Below are positions 10,401 through 19,359 of a stretch of 64,000 bases of DNA, piece after piece (position 1 is the first letter of the stretch; every line of letters begins with the position of its first letter). The DNA is taken from contig NZ_JAPQNS010000001.1 in NCBI RefSeq assembly GCF_028867935.1, positions 682,001 to 746,000 on the forward strand. The letters run 5' to 3'. Made by a program: the position numbers and the translations under genes. The notes below the pieces were generated by a model. That model made no database searches and had not been told where the DNA came from. It worked only from the letters and a program-made list of their open reading frames with translations. Source of the stretch: Flavobacterium sp. SUN052 (GTDB lineage: Bacteria > Bacteroidota > Bacteroidia > Flavobacteriales > Flavobacteriaceae).

Positions 10401-10955
10401 GATTTTCGTTGGGTAGACCTCAACAATGATGGTAAAATCACGGCTGACGACCGGACGTTTATCGGTAATCCGATCCCTAACTGGTCGTTTGGATTCACCG
10501 GGAATGTTTCCTGGAATAACTTCGATCTGTTGGTGTTCGGGCAGGGAGTTGGGGGTAATGACATTTTTCAGGGTCTGCGCCGGTTAGATATTCCAACGGC
10601 CAACTGGCAAACCAAAGCACTAAACCGCTGGCACGGGGCCGGAACATCAGACACGTATCCGCGTCTGACCACGAAAGACGCCAATAACAACTTTTCTAAT
10701 CCATCGACTTATTACCTGGAGCCGGGCGACTATTTCCGCATCAAAACGCTGCAAGTGGGGTACACGCTTCCTGCGGCCCTCAGTGGTAAAGTTGGCATAC
10801 AGAAAGCCCGTGTCTATGTCAGCAGCAATAACCTGGTAACGTTTACAAACTATACGGGGTATGACCCTGAAATTGGCGGTAGCAGCTACGGTATTGACCG
10901 GGCTATCTATCCACAATCGCGATCGTTTCTACTTGGCTTGAACATTGGCTTCTAA
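7467..10955 (+). CDS. SusC/RagA-type TonB-dependent receptor with STN domain
   Basis: This 1162-residue protein is an outer-membrane importer for an oligomeric substrate, powered by TonB. The order is signal peptide (about 1-30), STN domain (about 43-112, TTLREALMVLKQRYGIDILF), a linker, a regulatory beta domain (about 152-225, GEGLPGVTVLIKNTSRGTTT), a TonB-box-like NEVVVVGYGTQKK at about 228, plug motifs YVVDGVVVG and VLKDAASAAIYGARSSAG, then the barrel ending in GLNIGF. Its STN domain and position after sigma and FecR genes imply cell-surface signalling control. The SusD partner starts 18 bp downstream. Confidence 0.96.
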   Translation: MTQPVRITLLMAVALCYSLSLSPVLGQPLLAQNKTGKRVVSNPHSATTLREALMVLKQRYGIDILFEEKMLEGIRVTGNSVNQNASLERTLSDLLTPVGLRFKKVRSNTYLVMPDEGTKTGFRQSATTAPVLLGETREQNETPSQQVVDKILTGTVKSETGEGLPGVTVLIKNTSRGTTTDVNGHFQLNLPDENTILVFSFVGYVMQEIAVANQSVVDIQLKPDDQTLNEVVVVGYGTQKKSVVTGAISSVKSTDLDNQQISRVEQALQGRASGLTIASSSGAPGTPATVRVRGTTSLNEGASNPLYVVDGVVVGTGGIDYLNPGDIESVEVLKDAASAAIYGARSSAGVILVTTKKGKTGGIRVAYSGYFGTQAPARKLNLLDATQYATLINEQSINAGGKELYANPGSLGRGTEWQQQIFNSNARIQNHEVSLSGGNDRSTFYTSFGLFDQQGIVATDISGFKRYNIRLNSDHKIKDWLRFGQTLGYSHINNKSGVNGNTDFGGPLSSAIMLDPLTPVVITDPAVAAGVPYSTQPVITDVDGNPYAISTNVVQQVTNPLAFNKTRHGNYTWSDDIVGNVFLVAEPIKGLRLRSTLGTTLSYGGSETFTPVSYLNSNQITTQNSFARANSKGINWNLENTVSYDRVIGKHDFTALLGQGAYMDNNTVGSTVTYFNIPAKTFEEASLNFSTPASNINASGFEGVQHRVTSLFSRLTYSYDGRFLFTGIVRRDGSSRFGINNRYGYFPSASLGWVASQERFWAIKNTINFLKIRGSYGITGNDVLGNFRYLSTVGGGRNFTFGNDIYLIGYSPDAPANPDLRWEQTSQLNLGLDMVLFQNWNLTLDWYNKKTSGILQTIVYPGYVGAVGASYGNVADMVNRGVELELGYRKRFGKVSMDLRGNVSYLKNQVTYLGAGKSFLEGGAKLQNSTYELTRTAIGQPVGAFYGFQTAGIFQTKEEVSAYVGPDGKPIQPNAVPGDFRWVDLNNDGKITADDRTFIGNPIPNWSFGFTGNVSWNNFDLLVFGQGVGGNDIFQGLRRLDIPTANWQTKALNRWHGAGTSDTYPRLTTKDANNNFSNPSTYYLEPGDYFRIKTLQVGYTLPAALSGKVGIQKARVYVSSNNLVTFTNYTGYDPEIGGSSYGIDRAIYPQSRSFLLGLNIGF

Positions 10956-10973
10956 TCACACAACACTACGCGA

Positions 10974-12485
10974 ATGAAAACCCGATCAATATTCGTCAAT
11001 ACGACTCTGGTGGCTATTGGCCTGTTGAGCAGTTCCTGCCAGGATAAATTTCTGGATGTCGACTTCCGCGCTACGCAGGTTGAGTCGAACTATTATAAAA
11101 ATCCTACTGAAGTATTCAACGGACTGGTGGCGGCCTATGACCCCATGGGTTGGGAAGGCACCAAAAGCTACGGCAACTTTGCCTGTTTAAATGCCGCATC
11201 CGATGATTGCTACGGGGGCGGGGGCAGCTCATCCGACGTTCCCTTTCTGAATTCAATCAATGCTTTTCAGCTCGATGCCGCCAACGGTCCGCAGATTGAT
11301 TTCTGGGAAAAAGGGTTCGCGGGGGTGGCCAGAACAAACACAATCCTCGACAAATTACAAGCGGATGTACCTGGCCTGACTAGTGCTGTAAAAAGCCGGT
11401 ATGTGGCTGAGGCTAAATTTCTCCGAGCATACTATTACTTCGAGCTGGTGCGGCTGTTTCGTAATGTACCCTTGTTTACGGCCTCGCTACCTAAAGAATC
11501 AATCTACGAGGTGAAGCAGGCCACTCCGGAGGCCATTTACGCTCAGATCGAAAAAGACCTGACCGAAAGCCTGGCGGAGACTAATCTTCCCGACAAAGTG
11601 CCGACGGCTACAGAGGGCGGTCGGGTAACACGGGGCATGGCGCAGGCCGTACTGGGGAAGGTATATCTGTATCAGAAAAAGTGGGCCGATGCCGCTAAAC
11701 AACTGGCTGACGTTAACGGAACCCCCGGTGGGACAAACAAATATGGCTATCAGCTTTTGCCGAAGTTCAGCGATATTTTCAGACCCGATAACAAATTCAG
11801 TGCGGAGTCGATCATCGAAATCGGACACACTTCACAGGCCGCTTCGGTTTTTGGCAACACCGCCACTATCGAGGGGTTAGTAGCCAGCAAAATGTTCGGT
11901 CCCCGCAGCTACAACGGTCTCTACTATTACTCTGGCTGGGGGGGATGCCCCATTACGCCGGAACTATATAGCCTGCTCAAAAAAGATCCCCGTTTCGATG
12001 CTACAGTTGCGGATGTTGCCGCCTTGGTGAAAGATAAAAAGGGGACGTATCTGCCAGGTTACCAGGACACGGGCTACTTTATTCAGAAGTATGCCCCCCT
12101 CAAAACGTTTGAAAGTAAGGGAGCCGGTACCTCTGCGGTGAACTACCCCCAAAACTATATCGAAATGCGCCTGGCCGATACCTACCTGATGGAGGCAGAA
12201 GCACTGGTTCAGTCGGGTGGCAACTCAACGCGGGCAGCCGCTCTACTGAATGCCGTTCGGGCGCGGGTGGGACTGGCTGCCGTGCCTGCGACGCTGGACA
12301 ATACTTACAACGAACGTCGGCTGGAGCTGGCCACAGAGGGACACCGGTTTTATGACCTCGTTCGCACCGGCATGGCTACCACCGTGCTGGCTTCCAGTGG
12401 GTTTGTGGCGGGTAAGCACGACGTTCTTCCTATTCCGTTACCCGAACTGAACAATACCAAACTGGTGCAGAATCCGAACTACTGA
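10974..12485 (+). CDS. SusD/RagB-family outer-membrane lipoprotein
   Basis: This 503-residue surface glycan-binding lipoprotein forms the lid of the SusC receptor encoded just upstream. The signal peptide ends in LLSSSC with lipid attachment at C22. The SusD fold shows in NYYKNPTEVFNGLVAAYDPM, in the TPR-like helices around RYVAEAKFLRAYYYFELVRL, and in the C-terminal RRLELATEGHRFYDLVRTG followed by PIPLPELNN. It is 8 bp upstream of the first sulfatase gene, so the receptor pair and the sulfatase are in one operon. Confidence 0.95.
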   Translation: MKTRSIFVNTTLVAIGLLSSSCQDKFLDVDFRATQVESNYYKNPTEVFNGLVAAYDPMGWEGTKSYGNFACLNAASDDCYGGGGSSSDVPFLNSINAFQLDAANGPQIDFWEKGFAGVARTNTILDKLQADVPGLTSAVKSRYVAEAKFLRAYYYFELVRLFRNVPLFTASLPKESIYEVKQATPEAIYAQIEKDLTESLAETNLPDKVPTATEGGRVTRGMAQAVLGKVYLYQKKWADAAKQLADVNGTPGGTNKYGYQLLPKFSDIFRPDNKFSAESIIEIGHTSQAASVFGNTATIEGLVASKMFGPRSYNGLYYYSGWGGCPITPELYSLLKKDPRFDATVADVAALVKDKKGTYLPGYQDTGYFIQKYAPLKTFESKGAGTSAVNYPQNYIEMRLADTYLMEAEALVQSGGNSTRAAALLNAVRARVGLAAVPATLDNTYNERRLELATEGHRFYDLVRTGMATTVLASSGFVAGKHDVLPIPLPELNNTKLVQNPNY

Positions 12486-12492
12486 TCGAGCC

Positions 12493-14055
12493 ATGAAAGC
12501 AGGTTTAACCATTCCCGCTCTGTTTGCACTCACGGCCATTAGCCTTTTGGCTGGATTGTCTACTACTGGCTGGATTTCCCATCCGCCAGACGCCCCCAAA
12601 GCCAGTAAGCCAAACATTGTATTCATCATCACCGACGACCACACCTGGCAGGCCATCAGTAGCTACGGGGGAAAGTACATGCAAACCCCTAATATTGACC
12701 GGCTCGCACGAGAAGGGGCTGTTTTTCGCAACTGCCTGGTAACTAATTCCATCTGTGGGCCCAGTCGGGCAACCCTGCTGACCGGCACCTACAGCCACAT
12801 GAATGGCTACAAGCTCAACGAGAAAGTTTTCGACAATAGCCAGTGGGTTTTCCCGGAGGCTATGCAGCAAAACGGCTATCAGACTGCCTGGGTGGGAAAG
12901 CTCCATCTGGGTAGTTTTCCGAAGGGCTTCGACTACATCAACGTGTTGCCTGGTCATGGTGATTATTACAACTCCCGGTTCGTTAGCCCTAAAGACACCG
13001 TGCGCAGTAAGGGGTACGTGACCAACGTAATCAGCGATTACGCCCTCGACTGGCTCAAAAACCGCAATTCCGATAAGCCGTTTATGCTGGTGGTTGGCCA
13101 CAAAGCGACACACCGAACCTGGTTCCCCGACCTGCCTGACCTCGGTGCTTTCGACAAAACGACGTTTCCCCTGCCCTCAACTTTTCACGACACCTACGCT
13201 GGTCGAAAAGCAGCGCAACGGCAGGATATGAGTATCGAAAAAACAATGCTGCTCAACGAGGACCTGAAGGTTCACATGGACTATCAACGGCCAATTTTTA
13301 AGCAGATGAGCCCCGAGCAGCGGCAGCAGTTTCAAAACTACTACGAGGGCAAGGTAAGCCGGGAATTCGACAGCCTGAAATTGTCAGGCGAGGCCCTTAC
13401 CCAGTGGAAATACCAGCGCTACCTGCGTGATTACCTGGCCACCGCCAAATCGCTTGACCGCAATGTAGGTCGCCTGCTCGACTACCTTGATGAGTCGGGC
13501 CTGAGCAAGAACACCGTAGTCATTTATACCTCTGATCAGGGTTTTTACCTGGGCGAACACGGCTGGTTCGACAAGCGGTTCATCTACGAAGAGTCGCTCA
13601 AAACCCCGTTTATCATCCGCTATCCTGGGGTGGTTAAACCCGGAACCGAGCGAACGCAGTTAGTCTCGAACATCGACTGGGCGCCTACCTTGATGGACAT
13701 TGGTCAGACGCCCATTCCAGCGCAGGTGCAGGGGCAATCATTCTTACCGCTGTTGAAGGATGCCAAAGCTGCCGGTCGCAAAGCTGTTTATTACCACTAT
13801 TATGAATACCCTAAACCACACAACGTTTCTCCACATTTCGGTCTTCGCACTGAAGGCTACACCCTGGCGCGATTCTACGGACCCGATGATTTTTGGGAGT
13901 TGTATGACCTCAAAAAAGATCCGAAGCAGCTGGAAAATGTGTATGGTAAACCCGCATACGCAACAATCACGGCTACTCTGAAAAAGCAGATGCAAGCCGA
14001 AATCGAGCGGTATCGTGACAAGGAGGCTGATAAAATAATGGCGCAATCGCTGTAA
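12493..14055 (+). CDS. S1-type sulfatase
   Basis: This 520-residue alkaline-phosphatase-superfamily sulfatase would remove sulfate esters from the imported compound in the periplasm. An N-terminal hydrophobic stretch (about 8-27) suits a signal peptide or anchor. The metal-binding start PNIVFIITDDH carries D48 and D49. C88-G-P-S-R-A-T-L-L-T-G is the intact cysteine-type motif converted to formylglycine. VIYTSDQGFYLGEHGWFDKR is the second metal region. This DQGFYLGEHG style occurs in iduronate-2-sulfatase-like and related families, but the exact substrate position cannot be read. No maturation enzyme is in the window. Confidence 0.95.
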   Translation: MKAGLTIPALFALTAISLLAGLSTTGWISHPPDAPKASKPNIVFIITDDHTWQAISSYGGKYMQTPNIDRLAREGAVFRNCLVTNSICGPSRATLLTGTYSHMNGYKLNEKVFDNSQWVFPEAMQQNGYQTAWVGKLHLGSFPKGFDYINVLPGHGDYYNSRFVSPKDTVRSKGYVTNVISDYALDWLKNRNSDKPFMLVVGHKATHRTWFPDLPDLGAFDKTTFPLPSTFHDTYAGRKAAQRQDMSIEKTMLLNEDLKVHMDYQRPIFKQMSPEQRQQFQNYYEGKVSREFDSLKLSGEALTQWKYQRYLRDYLATAKSLDRNVGRLLDYLDESGLSKNTVVIYTSDQGFYLGEHGWFDKRFIYEESLKTPFIIRYPGVVKPGTERTQLVSNIDWAPTLMDIGQTPIPAQVQGQSFLPLLKDAKAAGRKAVYYHYYEYPKPHNVSPHFGLRTEGYTLARFYGPDDFWELYDLKKDPKQLENVYGKPAYATITATLKKQMQAEIERYRDKEADKIMAQSL

Positions 14056-14070
14056 ACACCGACTTCTCCT

Positions 14071-15786
14071 ATGAATCTATCCATTGATGCCATCAAAGCC
14101 CAGACGTTCGACGCTATTGTTGTCGGATCGGGCATATCGGGGGGCTGGGCCGCCAAAGAACTAACCGAAAAGGGTCTTCGGGTGCTGATGCTGGACCGGG
14201 GTCGCCATCTCGAACACATAACAGGCTATGAAACCGCCATGACGAACCCCTGGGAGTTTACGCACCGGCTCCGGCTCACGCAGGAACAGCGCGAAACGCA
14301 CCCTTATCTGAGCCGGGATTACCCCTACGGGGAAGACAATGCCAGTTTCTGGTTTGATGACCTCAACGCACCTTACGAAGAAAAAAAACGGTTCGACTGG
14401 TTCCGGCCGAATATTCTGGGGGGCAAATCCATTCTCTGGGGTCGCCAGAGTTACCGACTCAGTGACCTCGATTTTGAGGCCAACGCCCGCGACGGCCACG
14501 GTACCGACTGGCCCATTCGCTACAAAGACATCGCTCCCTGGTATAGCTACGTGGAGAAGTTTGCGGGGATCAGCGGGGAAAAAATGGGCCTGGCCCAACT
14601 ACCCGACAGTGAATTTCTGCCGCCAATGGAAATGAACTGTGTGGAAAAGTACGTGCAGCAACAGCTTAAATCCAAAATGGGCCGTGCCATGACCATCGGG
14701 CGGGTGGCCAACCTGACCAGTCCCACGGCCTTGCAAACGAGTGTGGGCCGCGCCCCCTGTCAGTACCGGCATCATTGCCGGCGAGGTTGCCCGTATGGGG
14801 GCTACTTCAGCACCCTTTCGGCCACACTGCCTGCTGCCCGCAAAACTAACCGGCTCACGGTTAAGACGGATGCCATCGTGCGCGAAGTCCTGTATGATGC
14901 TCAAAAACAGAAAGCTACCGGTGTGCGTGTGGTGGATTCAAAGACCGGGGCTGTGACGGAATACTACGCACGCATTGTCTTTGTAAATGCGTCGGCAATA
15001 GGCAGTTTGTTTGTCTTGCTCAACTCTACCTCCGATCGTTTTCCGAATGGCCTGGGCAATGATAATGATGTGTTAGGTCGGTATGTGATGGATCACCAGT
15101 TTAAGGTAGGGGCTAACGGCAACGCCAGCGATCTCGGGTTTAACGATAAATACTACACAGGTCGTCGGGCCAACGGCATTTACATACCCCGTTTCCGTAA
15201 TCTGGGAGCCGAAAAGCGGGATTACGTCCGTGGTTTTGGCTATCAGGGTGGGGGAAGCCGGAGCAGCTGGCAACGACTGATTGCTGAGGAAGGCTTTGGA
15301 GCCAACTGGAAAGATAAAGGAACCACGCCAGGCCCCTGGAGTATGGGTCTGACCGGTTTTGGCGAATGCTTGCCCTATGAAGACAACCGGGTAACGCTAA
15401 ATCGGCAGAAAACCGATAAATGGGGGTTGCCGACGGTATCGTTCGATGTCAAATTTCGGGAGAATGAACGATTAATGCGAAAAGAGATGGCTACCGATGC
15501 GGCCGAGATGCTTGAAGCCGCTGGGATGAAAAACGTTCGTATCCGCGACGAGGGTTCTTTTCCGGGTATGGCCATCCACGAAATGGGCGGGTGCCGGATG
15601 GGACGCGACCCCAAAACCTCAATGCTGAACGCTAACAATCAGCTTCATGCGGTAAAAAATGTCTTCGTGACGGATGGAGCCAGCATGGCCTCGTCGTCGT
15701 GCGTAAATCCATCGCTGACCTATATGGCCCTGACGGCGCGGGCGGCTGATTTCGCGGTTAAAGAAATGAAACGGCAGAATTTGTGA
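14071..15786 (+). CDS. GMC-family FAD-dependent oxidoreductase
   Basis: This 571-residue glucose-methanol-choline oxidoreductase probably oxidises a sugar or alcohol hydroxyl. The FAD-binding Rossmann motif VVGSGISGG lies at about residues 18-25. CQYRHHCRRGCPYGGYFS is a Cys/His-rich segment seen in bacterial sugar dehydrogenases of this group. The C-terminal catalytic pair appears as H503 in HEMGGCRMG and N546 in SSCVNPSLTYMAL. There is no hydrophobic or twin-arginine signal, so it looks cytoplasmic unless exported with a partner. The small subunit 3 protein that often accompanies such enzymes is not next to it. It lies between a sulfatase and a second SusC in an operon-like array, suggesting an oxidative step on the imported compound. 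Confidence 0.92.
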   Translation: MNLSIDAIKAQTFDAIVVGSGISGGWAAKELTEKGLRVLMLDRGRHLEHITGYETAMTNPWEFTHRLRLTQEQRETHPYLSRDYPYGEDNASFWFDDLNAPYEEKKRFDWFRPNILGGKSILWGRQSYRLSDLDFEANARDGHGTDWPIRYKDIAPWYSYVEKFAGISGEKMGLAQLPDSEFLPPMEMNCVEKYVQQQLKSKMGRAMTIGRVANLTSPTALQTSVGRAPCQYRHHCRRGCPYGGYFSTLSATLPAARKTNRLTVKTDAIVREVLYDAQKQKATGVRVVDSKTGAVTEYYARIVFVNASAIGSLFVLLNSTSDRFPNGLGNDNDVLGRYVMDHQFKVGANGNASDLGFNDKYYTGRRANGIYIPRFRNLGAEKRDYVRGFGYQGGGSRSSWQRLIAEEGFGANWKDKGTTPGPWSMGLTGFGECLPYEDNRVTLNRQKTDKWGLPTVSFDVKFRENERLMRKEMATDAAEMLEAAGMKNVRIRDEGSFPGMAIHEMGGCRMGRDPKTSMLNANNQLHAVKNVFVTDGASMASSSCVNPSLTYMALTARAADFAVKEMKRQNL

Positions 15787-15831
15787 CCAATCTTGAAGTT
15801 AAGTTTTTCTATCTGAACCATCAATCGCCTA

Positions 15832-18800
15832 ATGAACAAAACTGTACCTTTCGCACTGGCCACTTTATGGGTGCTCAGTGTAGGTGGGGAGCCTACCATT
15901 GCCCAATCGGTAGCTTTTGCCCGTACCGCTAAAGTACTCCCCACACCTGGTCAGACGGGTAGTTCTCCACTACCACATTCTAACCCTAAAACGCTTAGAG
16001 AAAGCCTAATGCAGCTTAAGCAACTGTATAAGGTCGATATATTATTTGAGGAATCAGTGGTGGCCCGATACACCGGTCTACGCGATCCCATTAATCCGAA
16101 CGCCCGCCTGGAAGCCACGCTACATGTGCTGCTGAAACCGCATGGTTTGCGGTACAAAAAACTTAATTCGGGCGCTTATCTTATATTGTCACCAAGAGCT
16201 ACTGAGCAAACAACCGCCCGGCTACCCGAAAGCAACCTGCCCCCTCTGACGGCAGGCCTTGTTTCAGGGCCTAGTCTGGTTAGCCTGCAATCAACCCGTT
16301 CTATTGATCCGGTGCAGGCCGATATTCCCGTGAGCGGGCGGGTTACCAGCGAATCGGGGGAAGCACTGCCGGGGGTCAGTATTGTGGCCAAAGGCTCTCC
16401 CAGGGGTACGACCACCGATGCCGACGGGCAGTTTAAACTAGGGGTAGTCGACGACAACATTGTGCTGGTATTCAGTTTTGTGGGATATACCAGTCAGGAG
16501 CAACCCGTGAAAGGAGCGGATGGCAAACTGCGCACGGTGATCGATGTGAAACTGGTACCCGATAATAAATCACTGGATGAAGTGGTGGTAGTTGGATACG
16601 GTCGACAAGCCAAATCGCAGGTTATTGGGTCAATTGCCCAGCTAGAAAGCGACAAGATAAACAACCGCGCTGTTCCGCAACTTTCGCAAAGCCTTACAGG
16701 GCAAATGCCCGGCGTTACCATTATTCAGCGATCAGGACAGCCCGGCTCAAGCGGAGGAAACATCCAGATTCGGGGGGTTGGGTCGTTTGGTGCGGCTACC
16801 AATCCGCTCATCCTGGTGGATGGTATTCCGACCAACTCCTTCAATGACATTGATCCGAATGATGTAGAGACGGTTTCTGTACTGAAAGATGCTTCATCAG
16901 CCGCTATTTATGGGGCGAGGGCAGCCAACGGGGTTATTCTGGTGACGACTAAATTAGGCAAAACCAAGAAGCTCCGGGTCAGCTACAACGGCTACGTGGG
17001 TGTACAGCGCATGACCGCTACTCCCGAAATTGTGAACTCCTGGGAATATGCTCAACTGGCTAATGAAGCCATTCCCGGAACCTACACAGATGCCCAGATT
17101 CAGAAATTCAAAGATGGTACAGACCCCGACAATTACCCCAACAGCGATTTTGTGGGAGCTACCCTTAAAAAGCAGGCGCAGCAAACGGGGCATAACCTCT
17201 CACTGTCGGGAGGAGGTGAGAACACGCAGTACCTGCTCTCATTCGGGTATCTGAGTCAGGATGGCATTGTGGCCAAAAACAACTACACCCGCTATAACCT
17301 GCGCCTGAACCTGACCAATACGCTGTCGGAACGCCTGAAGCTGACTACACGCCTATCAGGCATTCAAACGCTCGATAAACAGCCAGCACCACCGCCAGGC
17401 CTTGATTTTAATGACATGACGGCCGGTATTGGACAGGTAATTCGTACCGCCCCCATTTACCCTATCCGGTTGAGTAATGGCGACCTTGGAACAGGAATCG
17501 TTAACAAAGGCACCCCCGTTTCGTACCTGGCCAATGACTCCTTTTACCGGGGTAAGACCACCGATATTGGAGCCAACGCCCGTCTGGACTGGCAGGTGAT
17601 CGATGATCTGACCCTGTCGCTGGTGGGAGGCTATACCCAACTGAGCGGGCGAAGTACCCGGTTTCTGGCTACCCAACGGCTCACCGCCACCATCTCGAAC
17701 GCGCCATCGTCGCTCAATGAAACAAACAGTACCACCGCTTACCAGACGGTACAGGCGTTTGCCGACTATCGAAAGTCGTTCGGGCTGCACGAGTTTGGGA
17801 TTCTGGCGGGCTATTCATTTGAATCCTCAACTTTAGAATCACTCGGATTAAGCCGCTCGAACCTGCCGACCAACACCATTACGGTAATCGATGCCGGCGA
17901 CGCCAGCGCGCAGACGACCACAGGCAATGCATCGGCCTGGGCGTTGCAGTCGTATTTTGGACGTGCCCAGTACAACTACGATCACAAATACCTGGTAGAA
18001 GGTACTGTCCGGTACGATGGCTCATCGCGCTTTCCGACGGCGCGGAAATTTGCCGCTTTCCCTTCGGTAGCCGTTGGCTGGCGAATCGGGCAGGAATCAT
18101 TTATTAGGGATAACGCAAGTTGGGTCGATGAACTGAAACTAAAAGCCTCGTATGGTATCCTCGGCAATCAGAACATTCTGAATACCAATGGTTCTGCCAA
18201 CTATTATCCGTACCAGAACGTGTTGAATACAGGTTTCAATTACCCGTTTGGCGGGGTAATTTCCACTGGCGTGGCCCGCACGACCATCACCGATACAACT
18301 CTCCACTGGGAATCGACCAGAACGCAGGACGTGGGCATCGAAGCCAGCTTTTTCAAGCGCTTGCTGAGTGTAAGTGCAACCTATTTCCAGAAGAAAACGT
18401 ACGACATTCTGGTAAACCCCGCCAGCAGCGTGGCTCAGACCCTGGGATTCACGGTGGGCCAAAAAAACTCCGGCAGTTTGATCAATCAGGGGTGGGAGTT
18501 TACGCTTAACCACCAGCACCGGATCGGCGGCTTTTCGTATTCGATCGGCGGCAATCTCACAATGCTTAAAAACACGGTGCTTGACCTTGGCATCGGTAAT
18601 GTAAACCAGCCCAATGGCCTGGTGGGTAACGGTAGCACCTTATTCATCGGCTACCCGACCGGCATCTACTACGGCTACGTGGCAGATGGCCTGTTCACCA
18701 ATGCCGACGATGTGAAAGCGTGGGCCAACCAGACGGCCATTGCACCCAACGCCAAACCGGGCGACATTCGCTATAAAGACATCAGCGGTCCCGAAGGAAA

Positions 18801-19341
18801 GCCAGACGGAAAGGTAGATGCCACCTACGACAGAACCGTTCTGGGTAGCACCGTTCCAAAACTGAGCTATGGCATTAACGCTACAGCGGCCTACAAAGGA
18901 TTTGATTTATCCATTCTGTTTCAGGGGGTTGGCGGCACCAGCGGGTATCTGAACGGGTATGCGGGCTATGCGTTCAACAACAGTGGAAACGTACAGCGCT
19001 GGCAGGCCGACGGTCGGTGGACACCCGACAACCCCGATCGCAACGCCACTTATCCACGACTGGAGTTTATCACCAACAGCGGCACCAACAACACGCTTAC
19101 CTCGTCGTTCTGGGTGTTGAATGGGTCGTATGTACGGTTGAAAAATGTACAGCTAGGTTATTCCATACCGTCGGTGCTGACCAAAAAAGTTAGGGTGCAA
19201 TCCATTCGGTTGTATGCTAATGCTGAGAACCTGCACCTATGGAGTAATTATCGGAAAGGCTGGGACCCCGAAATTAATTCGGGTGGGGCTTACTATCCCA
19301 TTCTGGCCAATTACACATTTGGTTTAAATGTCACATTCTAA
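15832..19341 (+). CDS. SusC/RagA-type TonB-dependent receptor with STN domain (second of cluster)
   Basis: This 1169-residue receptor is the second SusC in the sulfatase cluster. The order is signal peptide (about 1-25), STN domain (about 52-122, TLRESLMQLKQLYKVDILF), linker, regulatory beta domain (about 165-240, GEALPGVSIVAKGSPRGTTT), TonB-box-like DEVVVVGYGRQAK at about 248, plug motifs ILVDGIPTN and VLKDASSAAIYGARAANG, and a barrel ending GLNVTF. It differs strongly from the first SusC in its plug and barrel, so it probably binds another substrate or fragment size. It has an STN domain but no sigma/anti-sigma genes beside it; the pair at 5704-7448 is the nearest on this strand. Confidence 0.96.
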   Translation: MNKTVPFALATLWVLSVGGEPTIAQSVAFARTAKVLPTPGQTGSSPLPHSNPKTLRESLMQLKQLYKVDILFEESVVARYTGLRDPINPNARLEATLHVLLKPHGLRYKKLNSGAYLILSPRATEQTTARLPESNLPPLTAGLVSGPSLVSLQSTRSIDPVQADIPVSGRVTSESGEALPGVSIVAKGSPRGTTTDADGQFKLGVVDDNIVLVFSFVGYTSQEQPVKGADGKLRTVIDVKLVPDNKSLDEVVVVGYGRQAKSQVIGSIAQLESDKINNRAVPQLSQSLTGQMPGVTIIQRSGQPGSSGGNIQIRGVGSFGAATNPLILVDGIPTNSFNDIDPNDVETVSVLKDASSAAIYGARAANGVILVTTKLGKTKKLRVSYNGYVGVQRMTATPEIVNSWEYAQLANEAIPGTYTDAQIQKFKDGTDPDNYPNSDFVGATLKKQAQQTGHNLSLSGGGENTQYLLSFGYLSQDGIVAKNNYTRYNLRLNLTNTLSERLKLTTRLSGIQTLDKQPAPPPGLDFNDMTAGIGQVIRTAPIYPIRLSNGDLGTGIVNKGTPVSYLANDSFYRGKTTDIGANARLDWQVIDDLTLSLVGGYTQLSGRSTRFLATQRLTATISNAPSSLNETNSTTAYQTVQAFADYRKSFGLHEFGILAGYSFESSTLESLGLSRSNLPTNTITVIDAGDASAQTTTGNASAWALQSYFGRAQYNYDHKYLVEGTVRYDGSSRFPTARKFAAFPSVAVGWRIGQESFIRDNASWVDELKLKASYGILGNQNILNTNGSANYYPYQNVLNTGFNYPFGGVISTGVARTTITDTTLHWESTRTQDVGIEASFFKRLLSVSATYFQKKTYDILVNPASSVAQTLGFTVGQKNSGSLINQGWEFTLNHQHRIGGFSYSIGGNLTMLKNTVLDLGIGNVNQPNGLVGNGSTLFIGYPTGIYYGYVADGLFTNADDVKAWANQTAIAPNAKPGDIRYKDISGPEGKPDGKVDATYDRTVLGSTVPKLSYGINATAAYKGFDLSILFQGVGGTSGYLNGYAGYAFNNSGNVQRWQADGRWTPDNPDRNATYPRLEFITNSGTNNTLTSSFWVLNGSYVRLKNVQLGYSIPSVLTKKVRVQSIRLYANAENLHLWSNYRKGWDPEINSGGAYYPILANYTFGLNVTF

Positions 19342-19359
19342 ACCACCTACCTCACAACC

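Noticed and set aside
12505..13113. A 202-residue minus-strand open frame opposite the first sulfatase
   Set aside because: It is fully antisense to an intact sulfatase and shows no family motif or signal.
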